Assembly (NCBI GenBank): GCA_029881795.1
Contig: JAOULX010000003.1
Span: 124,001 to 188,000 of the forward strand
Reading direction: 5' to 3'
Length of the DNA stretch: 64,000 nt
DNA from: Gammaproteobacteria bacterium
GTDB taxonomy: Bacteria; Pseudomonadota; Gammaproteobacteria; SZUA-229
Shown in pieces: positions 26,625-36,901 of this stretch (positions within the stretch are counted from its first letter, which is position 1; each line of letters opens with the position of its first letter). A model generated the notes under the pieces. It did not search any database. It was not told the origin of the DNA and saw only the letters and a program-made list of their open reading frames with translations. A program made the position numbers and the translations under genes.

Positions 26625-27293
26625 ATGACAGATTTAACACTGGTTATAGGAAATAAAAATTATTCATCATGGTCGTTGCGGCCGTGGGTGTTACTGAAAC
26701 AGTTTGCTCTGGAGTTTGATGAAGTACGCGTGCCGTTATTTACTGAAAGCACAGCGAGTGCGCTTGCCAAATATAATTCTGATTTTAAGGTGCCGGTATT
26801 AATTCACGGGGACATCATGGTCTGGGATACGCTGGCAATTTTGGAATATATCTCAGAAACATTGCTGGATGACCGGGGCTGGCCAGTACAGGCAAAGGCA
26901 AGAGCATTTGCCAGATCGATCAGCTGTGAGATGCATTCGAGTTTTGCAAATGTCAGAAATGAACTGCCAATGAATTGCCGTAAAAAATTTGCAGATATCA
27001 ATTTATCTGCAGCGGCCGAGGCAGAAATTGCCCGCATTAAATCCCTGTGGAATCAATCTCGCTCAGAGTTCGGTCAGGCGGGCGAATGGTTGTTTGGAAA
27101 TTACTCAATTGCAGATGCCATGTTTGCGCCGATAGCTTTGCGTTTTTCCGGCTATTCGATTGCACTGAATGATGTAGAAGAAGCCTATGTGCAGAGTGTG
27201 TTATCCCAGAGCTGTATTAAAGAATGGATTGACGCAGGCTGTGCTGAAACAGAAGTGATTGCTGAAGATGAAATTAATTTGCGGCCTTACTGA
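26625..27293 (+). CDS. Glutathione S-transferase family protein
   Basis: A 222-residue cytosolic GST with an N-terminal thioredoxin-like domain (LVIGNKNYSSWSLRPWVLLKQ; the serine near residue 14 is the likely catalytic one; cis-Pro in FKVPVLI) and a C-terminal helical domain (LFGNYSIADAMFAPIALR). It conjugates or reduces with glutathione. GGAG lies ahead of the ATG. It is the third detoxification-type gene after MAPEG and VOC. Confidence 0.92.
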   Translation: MTDLTLVIGNKNYSSWSLRPWVLLKQFALEFDEVRVPLFTESTASALAKYNSDFKVPVLIHGDIMVWDTLAILEYISETLLDDRGWPVQAKARAFARSISCEMHSSFANVRNELPMNCRKKFADINLSAAAEAEIARIKSLWNQSRSEFGQAGEWLFGNYSIADAMFAPIALRFSGYSIALNDVEEAYVQSVLSQSCIKEWIDAGCAETEVIAEDEINLRPY

Positions 27294-27414
27294 ATAATTT
27301 GACAGTCGTGCTGTTTCTTTTCCGGCTTTGAAAAAAAGCCAACCCAGCGTATTCTTGATAACAGATGAGCGGGAGCATCAGGTTCTGGCATGCTCACTGG
27401 ATTGAGGATTAAAC

Positions 27415-30096
27415 ATGACATCGTGTTTTCATTGTGCAAAAGCAGAACGAGTGCTGCAGGATCTGTCCAGCACAGCAGATGGACTCGACCATGCCGAGGT
27501 TAAAAAAAGGCAGATAGAATATGGTCTCAACCGGTTGCCAGTGGCTGCACCGACTAGTTACTTTAAGGTTTTTTTCAGACAGTTTCTCGGCTCATTAATT
27601 TATGTGCTGATGCTGGCTGCGCTTGTCTCATTCGCTATCGGTAAATACACCGACGGTATTTTTATCTTTGTGGTTCTGTTTATCAATGCACTGATCGGTG
27701 CGTTACAGGAAATTTCTGCTGAACGTGGTGCGGCTTCTCTGAATACGCTGATAGCTAATCCGGCGCGGGTGTTAAGAGCAGCAGAAGCCTACGAGATATC
27801 CGCAGAAGATCTGGTGCCGGGTGATATTGTGATGCTTGAATCCGGTGACCGGGTACCGGCTGATATGCGGCTTATTAATGCGCAGGACTTAACGGTAGAT
27901 GAGTCGCTGCTATCGGGTGAATCGATGGCGGTTGAAAAAGTGGCAGATCAAGTATTCGGGCCGGAGACGGTAGTCGCGGATCGTTTAAACATGGCTTTCT
28001 CCGGTACCTTGGTAATTCATGGCCGAGCCGTAGCAGTGGTATGCGCGACAGCAATGGAGACCGAACTCGGAAAAATCGCCAGTGATGTGATGCACAGTAA
28101 AAAGGCCAAGCCGCCTTTGTTGTTGCGCATGGAGCGCTTCAGTCTGAAGCTGACCTGGATGATGGCAGTGGTCACCGTGATCATCGCATTGTTAGTGTTA
28201 TATCAGGGCATGCCGTGGTTTGATGTGTTGTTACTGGCGGCAGCTTTAGCCGTGGCCGCGATACCGGAAGGCCTGCCGGTGGCGATTACGATAGCCTTGG
28301 CCATATCTGTGCGGCGCATGGCCAAGCGCAATGTGATTGCCAGAAATCTGGTGGCGGTTGAAGCTCTGGGCTCGGCCACCTTCATCGCAACCGATAAAAC
28401 CGGTACTTTAACGCGCAATGAAATCAGCGTTGAATTGATAGGATTACCAGCCGAAAAGTTTTTTTTAGTAGCGGATCCGGGGCAGATTAATAGCGCAGCT
28501 GGGGACTTAATCAGAAGCCAGCTTTCTGCGCCAGCAGCAGCGGCGTTGCAACAATTAGCGCTCGCTGCGGCGCTGGCTAATGAAGCATTTTTAGGCCAGC
28601 GAGATGGCGCATGGACCCATCATGGAGACAGTGTTGATGTGGCACTGCTGGTACTGGCGCATAATCTTGGCCTGCAGCGGCAACAGCTGATTCAAAGCTG
28701 GCTACCAGTAGCGACGATTCCGTTCGAGTCAGCAAGCCGCTATAGCGCATCGCTACATCGCCATAACAATGCCAGTCATGTGTTTGTAAAGGGGGCGGTG
28801 GAAAGTCTGGTTAGCATGTGTACATTTATGCGCAGTGCTAATGGCCGTGAAGCGATGGCGAGCGAGCAGATTTTAAAACAAGCCCAAGATATGGCGCAGC
28901 AAGGTTATCGGGTGCTGGCGATAGCTGCTGCTGAGATCGTGCCGCGCAGCCCCGATCAGCTGCATGAAGATGATTTGCAGGGACTCAGTTTTCTGGGTTT
29001 GGTCGGCATGATCGATCCGTTACGGTCAGAATCGATTGCGGCGATAGAGTCCTGCCATCAGGCCGGGATTGAGGTGGCGATGCTGACCGGCGATCACCCG
29101 ACGACGGCACTGGCTATCGCCAGGCAGCTGGCTCTGGCCGATAGTCCTGAGCAGGTTATGAGCTCAAAAGATCTGTTGCAGCTTGCAGCGGACAGCCAAT
29201 CAGTTGCCAGATTCATTAAAGATAAAAGCGTTTACGCCCGGCTTGAGCCGCATCAGAAGCTGGAGATTGTGACGGCCTTGCAACGCAGTGGCCACTTCGT
29301 TGCGATGACTGGAGACGGTGCCAATGATGCACCGGCACTACGCGCGGCTCATGTTGGCATTGCGATGGGCCGATCGGGTACCGCGGTAGCGCGAGAGACG
29401 GCAGATATTATCTTAACTGATGATAATTTTTCATCGATAGTCGCCGGTATAGAGGAAGGCCGTATTGCCTACAGCAATGTTCGCAAAGTAATACATTTAC
29501 TGATATCGACCGGTGCCGGTGAGATCGTGTTGTTTTTTCTGTCTTTACTGTTTGGCCTGCCGATACCGTTAACTGCGGTGCAGTTACTCTGGCTTAATCT
29601 GGTAACCAATGGAATTCAGGATGTGGCGCTGGCATTTGAGCCGGGCGAAGGTAATGAATTAAAAAAACCACCGAGAAGGCCGGAAGAGCCGATATTTAAC
29701 CGCTTGATGATAGAGCGGGTATTGCTGGCGGCGCTGGTTATCGGCAGTGTTGCGTTTAGCTGTTTTTATTATTTATTGAATACCGGCATGACGCTAGAAG
29801 CAGCCAGAAACGGTACCTTATTATTAATGGTACTGTTTGAAAATATCCATGTCTTGAACTCCCGCTCAGAGACCCAATCGGTGTTGTTGCATAATCCGTT
29901 ACGAAATATGTTTGTGCTGATGAGTGTACTGGGCGCGCAGATTCTACAGGCAGCAGCGATGCAAGTAAGTGTCTTAAGAGAGGTGCTTAAATTAGAGCCG
30001 GTGAGTCTGCAACAATGGTTTTTTTATTTGTTGCTGGCGTTGTCATTATTGCTGGTGTCTGAGTTATATAAACTGTGGTTGCGGCGGCGGCTTTAA
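27415..30096 (+). CDS. P-type cation-transporting ATPase (P2 class, Ca2+/Na+-like)
   Basis: An 893-residue P-type ATPase. It has a cation ATPase N-terminal domain and an actuator motif (DESLLSGESMAVEK). The membrane segment PEGLP (about residue 283) is of the P2 class, and the phosphorylation site is DKTGTLT (about 327). The nucleotide-binding region and hinge MTGDGANDAPALRAAHVGIAMG follow, then a C-terminal block of about six membrane segments (LLWLNLVTNGIQDVALAFEP). There is no N-terminal heavy-metal domain, so it is not a copper pump; Ca2+, Mg2+ or Na+/K+ is more likely. It stands alone. Confidence 0.93.
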   Translation: MTSCFHCAKAERVLQDLSSTADGLDHAEVKKRQIEYGLNRLPVAAPTSYFKVFFRQFLGSLIYVLMLAALVSFAIGKYTDGIFIFVVLFINALIGALQEISAERGAASLNTLIANPARVLRAAEAYEISAEDLVPGDIVMLESGDRVPADMRLINAQDLTVDESLLSGESMAVEKVADQVFGPETVVADRLNMAFSGTLVIHGRAVAVVCATAMETELGKIASDVMHSKKAKPPLLLRMERFSLKLTWMMAVVTVIIALLVLYQGMPWFDVLLLAAALAVAAIPEGLPVAITIALAISVRRMAKRNVIARNLVAVEALGSATFIATDKTGTLTRNEISVELIGLPAEKFFLVADPGQINSAAGDLIRSQLSAPAAAALQQLALAAALANEAFLGQRDGAWTHHGDSVDVALLVLAHNLGLQRQQLIQSWLPVATIPFESASRYSASLHRHNNASHVFVKGAVESLVSMCTFMRSANGREAMASEQILKQAQDMAQQGYRVLAIAAAEIVPRSPDQLHEDDLQGLSFLGLVGMIDPLRSESIAAIESCHQAGIEVAMLTGDHPTTALAIARQLALADSPEQVMSSKDLLQLAADSQSVARFIKDKSVYARLEPHQKLEIVTALQRSGHFVAMTGDGANDAPALRAAHVGIAMGRSGTAVARETADIILTDDNFSSIVAGIEEGRIAYSNVRKVIHLLISTGAGEIVLFFLSLLFGLPIPLTAVQLLWLNLVTNGIQDVALAFEPGEGNELKKPPRRPEEPIFNRLMIERVLLAALVIGSVAFSCFYYLLNTGMTLEAARNGTLLLMVLFENIHVLNSRSETQSVLLHNPLRNMFVLMSVLGAQILQAAAMQVSVLREVLKLEPVSLQQWFFYLLLALSLLLVSELYKLWLRRRL

Positions 30097-30312
30097 TCGA
30101 AACAATGGCTTGCCAGTGTTATTCCGATGTGACGAAATAAGCGAACTTGTTAAGTGTTTGATTTTCTACAAATCGCTGTTTAAAGCGTTAGAGAATTTTA
30201 CAGCTTAAAAAAGAAGCCGGTGATTGATCAATTAACATCTTTTATACTGTTATTTAATGTGGTTTTTTACCTTTTAGTAACATTCATAAAATTGTGTGGC
30301 AGGTTGGTCAGG

Positions 30313-33300
30313 ATGAATTATCTAGCAGTTTTCTTAAAGCATAAATCTCTTGTCGGCATTGCCTTGCTGAATTTGCTGCTACTGACGGCTTGCGGTAGCT
30401 CGGGTTCGTCCGGGCCATCTGCGCCAAGCTTGGATTCTATCAGCATCTCCCCTGCGACAATTTCAATCGCCAACGGTACCACGGTCAATCTGCAGGCGAG
30501 CGCTAATTATTCCGATCAAAGTACTGCCGATATAACGGCTGATGTCAGCTGGCAATCGGCCAATACAGCGATTGCGGATATCAGCAGCGATGGCCTCTTG
30601 AGCGCTCATAGTGAAGGCGTGACCGATATCAGTGCCAGCTTCGATGGCGTCAGCACAACCATTTCGATTACGATTACATCCGCCAGCCTGGTCTCGATCG
30701 AGACCAGCCCGGCAGCCGTCACAGTAGCTAAAGGGAATAGCGTTGCCCTGGTCGCTACCGGTAGCTATTCGGATCAGACGACGCAAAATATTAGCAATGA
30801 TGTGAGCTGGGTCTCCAGTGATCCTTCGCTGGCTGCTGTTAATGCCACAGGTTTGGTTACGGCAAATAACCCAGGCCAGTTAAATATTAGCGCGAGCATT
30901 GGCAGTATCAGTAGCAGTTCAGCGGTCACCGTGACAGCAGCGGCGTTAGTATCGATCAGTGTGACACCGGGTAGCGCTGCACTGGCAAAAGGCAGGAATG
31001 TAGCGTTGCAGGCAACTGCTTTGTATTCAGATCAAACTACTCAGGATGTCAGTGGTCAGGTCAGCTGGCAGAGCAGCAATAGTCTTATCGCAGGTGTCTC
31101 GGCCGCGGGTCTGGTGTCGGCTGTTAATCTGGGTAGCAGCAGCATCAGTGCCAGTCTCGGCAGCATTAGCGGGGCGGCAACCGTCACGGTTACAGCCGCC
31201 GAGCTCGATTTAATCAGTGTCACTCCGGGCAAGCCAACGATTGCCAATGGTACCAGTGTTTCATTAATCGCTACCGGTGTGTATTCCGATAAAACCACAC
31301 GCGATATAACGGCTGAAGTGAGCTGGCTGTCTTCAGTACCGACAATCGCGGCGGTTACTAGCGGTGTGGTCACGGCTATCGCTGCAGGTGATGTCGTCAT
31401 CAGCGCTAGTCTTGGCGCATTGTCGGGTAGCTCGCAGCTGAAGGTCACCCCGGCGGTATTAGTCGCGATTAGTGTGACACCGGGCAAGGTCTCGATGGCC
31501 AATGGAACCAGTGTGGCGCTGCAGGCAACCGGGATTTATTCAGATCAGACGACACAGAATTTGAATACTCAGCTCAGCTGGTTGTCGGATACTCCGAGCA
31601 TCGCGACGGTTTCTGACTCGGGTCAGGTCACAGCCAGCAGTCAGGGCGTAGCCAGTATCAGTGCCAGTTTGGGTGCGGTGACCGGTGTCGCGATAATAAC
31701 TGTTAATCCCGCCACCTTAACGGCGATTAGCGTGACACCGGGGCAGGTCTCCGTGGCTAGCGGAACCAGCAAAGCACTGCAGGCGACTGGTCATTATACT
31801 GACCAGAGCTCGCAGAACTTAAGCAATCAGGTCAGCTGGTTATCGAATGATACGGCTATTGCTGAGGTCTCAGCCGGCGGTGTTGTTAGCGGTCTGAGCA
31901 TAGGTGGTGCGACGGTTACAGCGAGTATGGGTGCAATTGACGGCTCTGCAGTCATCACCGTTACTGAAGCCGTATTAACAAGCCTTAGTATTACTCCGGG
32001 GCAGGCCTCATTGGCCAATGGCAGCAGTACAGCTTTAACCGCTACCGGTATCTATAGCGACCTTAGTACGCAGGATTTAACGGCGCAGGCGAACTGGTCA
32101 TCCAATAACACGGTGGCTGAGGTCACACAAAATGGTGTGGTAACGGCTTTGTCAGTCGGTACAGCTAACATCAGTGCCAGCTTTAATGGATTCAATAGTG
32201 CCTCGGTTATCACAGTGACACCTGCTACGCTGGCTTCGATCAGGATAACACCGGGCGCGGTTTCGTTGGCCAATGGCACCAGTGTCAGCCTGCAGGCAAC
32301 CGGTGTTTATACCGATAATACAACCCAAAATTTAACGCCACAGGCGAGCTGGCAGTCCAGTAGTGACGCGATTGCCGAAGTCACTCAGAGCGGGCTGGTG
32401 ACGGCTAATAGCGAAGGCGTTGCAGATATCACCGCCAGCTTTAATGGTTTGAGTGCGCTTTCAGCCTTAACCATTACTCCAGCGACATTAAGTTCGATCA
32501 GTGTGACACCGGGTGTAGAAACGCTTGCCGCAGGTACCAGTGTAACGCTGCAGGCAACCGGGCTTTATTCCGATCAGAGCACGCAGAATTTAACCGAACA
32601 GGTGAGTTGGCAGTCTAGTGATAATGCGATTGCCGTTGTTACGCCTTTAGGTAAGGTGACTGGCCTCAGCATTGGCGCGACGAATATAAGTGCCAGTCTG
32701 GGCGCTAAGAGTGGGACTGCTGTCATTACCGTCAGCGCAGCGACTTTAGCTGATATCAGTATCACGCCGGGCGTGGTTTCACTGGCCAAGGGTAACAGCA
32801 AAACGTTAGTGGCAACCGGTGTTTATACCGATCAGTCAACCCAGAACTTAAGCGATCAGGTCAGCTGGATTTCAAATAGCGCTGCTGCTGAGGTGACGCA
32901 GCAGGGTCAGGTTACGGCGCTGGCAATCGGTGTTGCCAATATCAGTGCGAGCTTAGGTGGCTTTAGTAGCAGTGCCGTGGTCACTGTGACAGCAGCGACA
33001 TTAAATGCCGTCAGTATTACACCGGGAGCGGTTTCTCTGGCCAATGGCACCAGTGTAACGCTGCAGGCGACCGGGCTCTATTCAGACCAGAGTACGCAGG
33101 ATTTGAGCGCTCAGGCCAGCTGGCAGTCCGATAGTGGGGCTGCTGAGGTCACTCAAGCCGGTGTGGTAAGCGGTTTATCTGAGGGTGTTGCAACTATCAG
33201 TGCGAGCTTTGGTGGTTTCAGTGGCAGTGCTGTGATTACGGTGACAGCAGCCACATTAGATGTCATCACTATAACCCCGAGCGTGGTTTCGCTGGCCAAG

Positions 33301-36300
33301 GGCAGCAGCGTTAACCTGCAGGCGACTGGATTCTATTCAGACCTGAGCAGCCAGAATATTACCGCCCAGGTGAGCTGGCAGTCGGCTGATAGTGGAGTAG
33401 CTGATGTCACACCACTAGGAAAGGTCACAGGGCTTAGCGTTGGCACGACCAGTATCAGTGTTAATCTGGGTGCGAAGAGCGCGACAGCGGAAATTACTAT
33501 CAGAGAAGCGACATTAACCGGTATCAGTGTTACGCCGGGTGTGGTTTCACTGGCCAAGGGTAATACTAGAGCGTTAGTTGCAACCGGTGTGTATACCGAT
33601 AACAGCACGCAGAATTTAACGACGCAGGTGAGCTGGATTTCAAGCAACGATGCGATTGCTGAGGTTTCAGCAAGTGGTCTGGTAACAGCCAATGCGGTTG
33701 GGCTGTCGGCTATTACAGCAAGTCTGGATGGTGTTAGTGGTGTTTCTACTATCACGGTCACACCAGCGACGCTGGCATCGATCAGTGTCACGCCAAGTGT
33801 GGTCTCGCTGGCCAATGGCCGCAGCGTTAATTTACAGGCAACCGGCGTGTATTCGGATTTAAGCAATCAGGATCTGACCACTCAGGTTAGCTGGCAGTCG
33901 TCTAATGGCGCGGTTATCGAGGTGACACCGGCAGGTTTGGCTACGGCGCTGAGCGGATCTGGTTCGGCCACGATCAGTGCTCACTTAAATAGTATCAGTG
34001 GTAGCTCGGTGATCACAGCAACGACGGCTACGTTAGATACGATAACGATTACTCCGTCAGTGAGTACACTGGCAAAAGGCAGCAGCCTTAGTTTGCAGGC
34101 GACCGGGGTGTATTCTGATTTAAGCAGTCAGGATTTAAGCTCCCAGGTGAGCTGGTATTCGGCGGATAGTTCGATAGCTGAGGTTACGCCGGCTGGTTTG
34201 GTAACGGCAAAACTGCAAGGCTCTACGACGATCAGTGCCAGCCTGGCTGGTGTCAGTGGGGTCTCGTCGCTTACGGTTAGCGCCGCGACCTTAAGTTCGA
34301 TCAGCGTCACCCCGGTCTCGGCATCGCTGGCCAGTGGCAGTAGTGTGGCCTTAATGGCAACCGGGATTTATTCGGATTTCTCATCGCAGGATATTACCGA
34401 TCAGGTCAGCTGGCAGTCGGCTAATACGGCGATAGCCGATGTGACTCCGGCGGGTGTTGTGACGGCCCTGAGTCAGGGTACGGTCAGTATCAGTGCGAAT
34501 TTCACAGGGGTAAGCAGCGCAGTAGCGAGTATTACCGTTACCCCGGCGACGCTGACAGCGATTAGTGTGACTCCAGCGCTGGTATCGATTGCAGCAGGGA
34601 TTGAATATCAGTTTGTTGCCAGCGGTATTTACAGTGATAACTCCACTCAGGATTTAACCGGGCAAGTTAACTGGCTAGTGGCCAATGGTCTGATTGCAGA
34701 GGCGGTTAATAACAGCCCCGGACTGTTTGTGGCTAAAACAGAAGGCAGTACCGGCATCGCGGCCTCATTAAATGGGGTGATTGGAAGCGCGACGATGGCA
34801 GTAACAGCAGCCATACTCGACCATATAGAGATGAGCAGTTTAAACAGCAGCTTGTCCTTAGGTAGCAGTTATCAGCTGCAGTTAAGCGCCATTTACAGCA
34901 ATGGTAGCAGTCAGTCGGTGGCTTCGCAGGCAGTCTGGCAAAGTGCTGATGCGAGTATTGCCAGTGTCGATGCGAATGGCCTGATTGATACGCATGGTAC
35001 TGGCAGCACAACTATTAGCGCTATCTTTGATGGCATGACCGTGAGCCAGAGTGTGACCGTGACATTGGCGGTGCTGAGCAGCATTGAGATTACGCCGCTT
35101 AAGCAGAGCTTGCCGCTGGGTGTGGTGCAGCAGTTCTCGGCGACCGGCATATATAGCGACAATACCATTCAGGATATTACCGATTTCGTGACCTGGCAGT
35201 CATCGAATACGGCGGTCGCTTCAATTGATAACAGTGCTGCGAAGAAAGGTCAGTGCAGCACCTTAATGAGCGGTGATACCACCATCAGTGCGCAACTTGG
35301 CGCGGTGATCAGTAATAAAGCGGTTAATGTATCAGCGGTGGTGCTTAACAGTATCGATATCTTCCCGAATGCAGCGACGATTAGCACAGGCTTTAGCCAA
35401 AGCTATACCGCGAGAGGTCATTACTCAGACGGCTCAACCGGTGATATCACTGATCAGGTGACGTGGACCAGCTCCAACTTGCTGATTGCCGGTAGTAATA
35501 ATAATCAGAAGGCGAAGATGCTTGGTTACAATCCGGGTCAGGTTACGGTCAGCGCGGAAAGCGGCGGGGTCTTTGGGTTTGCCAGCCTGAGCGTAAATGC
35601 TGCCACGCTGAGCAGTATCACTATCGATCAGGCAGCGGTTACAATTGCCAAGGGCACGCAGTACCAATATACCGCAACGGGCATGTTTAGCGATGGTGCA
35701 AGCCGGGACATCAGTCAGGATGTAATCTGGGCCAGCGCGACTCAGGCAACGGCGACAATCAGTAATGATATCGGCAATAAGGGCGCCGTGTTCGGACTGG
35801 AGGTTGGCACCTCGTCAATCAGCGCAAGCTTTGATAGCGTGAGTAATAGTGAAACGTTGACGGTTACTGCAGCAACACTGAGCACGATAGCGTTAGAGGC
35901 ATCAAAAACACAGATTGTGGTTGGTGAAGCCTTGTCGATTATAGCTCGTGGCACCTATTCAGATAGCAGCACTCAAGACATCACAAAAGATGTGACCTGG
36001 CAAAGTAGTGATACTACGGTGGCTGCGGTCAGCAATGTCAGTGACAATAAAGGTCGCATTGTGGCCTATAGTGCTGGCCTGACCAATATCAGCGCTGCAG
36101 TTAATGGTGTCGTTAGCAGTGACCTTGGGATAACGGTAGATCTGTTACCGGATGAACCGATTGGTATCAGTGCCCATGCTTCACCGAATGTGATATTGAA
36201 TAATGGCAGCGATAGTTCGCAGGTTAGTGTCACCGTGCAAGCAGCGGCCCCGACTGGCGTGATTACCGATGGCACACTGATAGACTTTACCGTGACGGAT

Positions 36301-36792
36301 AATGGCTCGGATACAGTCACAACGGTTGCTACGGTTGGTGGTGTGGCGTCAATCAGCGTCAGCTCGGTGAACATTGGGTTTATTAGCGTTAAGGCACAGC
36401 TACAAGGCAGTAGCTTTGTCAGCAGTACCAATATTTTTGTGACGGATGATTTTCTTAAAGTTATAACCAGAAGTGCTTTTTCTGATCAAATCTACAGTAA
36501 TGGCAGTTATTTAGCCGGCAGTAGTTTTGGTGTCTCGATGCAGAACTTATCGAACCGGGTGTTTAATATTGTCGGTTATCTTATTAAAAATGGTGGCGTT
36601 GATTTGATAGCTCCAGTGCCGGGTATTAACTTTAATGGCGGTTTGCTGCCAGCCGGTGGTTATGCTTGGGCGATCTATATTTTAGATACAGACATTAGCA
36701 ATAATGTGGTGCAGGCAGGCTTTGTTCTGGGTGATGTTCCGTCGTCGAGCGGTTTTGGCTTTTTGGCAACCTATACGCCCAGCGGGCTTTAA
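30313..36792 (+). CDS. Giant Big_2 Ig-like repeat lipoprotein
   Basis: A 2159-residue predicted lipoprotein. The start chosen is ATG 30313, giving a signal with lipobox LLLLTAC (Cys 27). A GTG at 30220 would add 31 residues and a second hydrophobic stretch. After a Gly/Ser linker come 22 bacterial Ig-like (Big_2) repeats of about 85 residues. A typical unit begins LxxISVTPG, continues SLANGTSVxLQATGxYSD, then VSWQSSN and ISASL. A Big_1-like segment (ANGSDSSQVSVTV type, about residue 1950) and a roughly 100-residue C-terminal domain I do not recognise follow. It probably stands out from the cell surface in adhesion or matrix contact. No partner gene overlaps it. Confidence 0.9.
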   Translation: MNYLAVFLKHKSLVGIALLNLLLLTACGSSGSSGPSAPSLDSISISPATISIANGTTVNLQASANYSDQSTADITADVSWQSANTAIADISSDGLLSAHSEGVTDISASFDGVSTTISITITSASLVSIETSPAAVTVAKGNSVALVATGSYSDQTTQNISNDVSWVSSDPSLAAVNATGLVTANNPGQLNISASIGSISSSSAVTVTAAALVSISVTPGSAALAKGRNVALQATALYSDQTTQDVSGQVSWQSSNSLIAGVSAAGLVSAVNLGSSSISASLGSISGAATVTVTAAELDLISVTPGKPTIANGTSVSLIATGVYSDKTTRDITAEVSWLSSVPTIAAVTSGVVTAIAAGDVVISASLGALSGSSQLKVTPAVLVAISVTPGKVSMANGTSVALQATGIYSDQTTQNLNTQLSWLSDTPSIATVSDSGQVTASSQGVASISASLGAVTGVAIITVNPATLTAISVTPGQVSVASGTSKALQATGHYTDQSSQNLSNQVSWLSNDTAIAEVSAGGVVSGLSIGGATVTASMGAIDGSAVITVTEAVLTSLSITPGQASLANGSSTALTATGIYSDLSTQDLTAQANWSSNNTVAEVTQNGVVTALSVGTANISASFNGFNSASVITVTPATLASIRITPGAVSLANGTSVSLQATGVYTDNTTQNLTPQASWQSSSDAIAEVTQSGLVTANSEGVADITASFNGLSALSALTITPATLSSISVTPGVETLAAGTSVTLQATGLYSDQSTQNLTEQVSWQSSDNAIAVVTPLGKVTGLSIGATNISASLGAKSGTAVITVSAATLADISITPGVVSLAKGNSKTLVATGVYTDQSTQNLSDQVSWISNSAAAEVTQQGQVTALAIGVANISASLGGFSSSAVVTVTAATLNAVSITPGAVSLANGTSVTLQATGLYSDQSTQDLSAQASWQSDSGAAEVTQAGVVSGLSEGVATISASFGGFSGSAVITVTAATLDVITITPSVVSLAKGSSVNLQATGFYSDLSSQNITAQVSWQSADSGVADVTPLGKVTGLSVGTTSISVNLGAKSATAEITIREATLTGISVTPGVVSLAKGNTRALVATGVYTDNSTQNLTTQVSWISSNDAIAEVSASGLVTANAVGLSAITASLDGVSGVSTITVTPATLASISVTPSVVSLANGRSVNLQATGVYSDLSNQDLTTQVSWQSSNGAVIEVTPAGLATALSGSGSATISAHLNSISGSSVITATTATLDTITITPSVSTLAKGSSLSLQATGVYSDLSSQDLSSQVSWYSADSSIAEVTPAGLVTAKLQGSTTISASLAGVSGVSSLTVSAATLSSISVTPVSASLASGSSVALMATGIYSDFSSQDITDQVSWQSANTAIADVTPAGVVTALSQGTVSISANFTGVSSAVASITVTPATLTAISVTPALVSIAAGIEYQFVASGIYSDNSTQDLTGQVNWLVANGLIAEAVNNSPGLFVAKTEGSTGIAASLNGVIGSATMAVTAAILDHIEMSSLNSSLSLGSSYQLQLSAIYSNGSSQSVASQAVWQSADASIASVDANGLIDTHGTGSTTISAIFDGMTVSQSVTVTLAVLSSIEITPLKQSLPLGVVQQFSATGIYSDNTIQDITDFVTWQSSNTAVASIDNSAAKKGQCSTLMSGDTTISAQLGAVISNKAVNVSAVVLNSIDIFPNAATISTGFSQSYTARGHYSDGSTGDITDQVTWTSSNLLIAGSNNNQKAKMLGYNPGQVTVSAESGGVFGFASLSVNAATLSSITIDQAAVTIAKGTQYQYTATGMFSDGASRDISQDVIWASATQATATISNDIGNKGAVFGLEVGTSSISASFDSVSNSETLTVTAATLSTIALEASKTQIVVGEALSIIARGTYSDSSTQDITKDVTWQSSDTTVAAVSNVSDNKGRIVAYSAGLTNISAAVNGVVSSDLGITVDLLPDEPIGISAHASPNVILNNGSDSSQVSVTVQAAAPTGVITDGTLIDFTVTDNGSDTVTTVATVGGVASISVSSVNIGFISVKAQLQGSSFVSSTNIFVTDDFLKVITRSAFSDQIYSNGSYLAGSSFGVSMQNLSNRVFNIVGYLIKNGGVDLIAPVPGINFNGGLLPAGGYAWAIYILDTDISNNVVQAGFVLGDVPSSSGFGFLATYTPSGL
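30430..36140 (+). repeat. Tandem array of 22 Ig-like repeat units, about 255 bp each
   Basis: The units diverge at the protein level but share short DNA blocks, such as CTGGCCAATGGCACCAGTGT and close variants near 32270, 33040 and 33810. The last five units (about from 34810) are more divergent than the central ones, which points to expansion in the middle. The array is a likely site for recombination-driven length change. Confidence 0.85.
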
Positions 36793-36901
36793 GCGGCTAT
36801 CAGTTTGGGCCAGTGCTGATATCTTGGCTAGGTTTTAGCGGCGTTGGCAGGTAGCGCCGCAGTCAGAGTGATATCAGCGGCTTATATCTTAAGCTGAGGA
36901 A

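Noticed and set aside
31056-35954. Many long reverse-strand open frames under the Big_2 gene
   Set aside because: They mirror the repetitive Thr/Ser/Val codon pattern of the forward gene; no start signals and no independent family.
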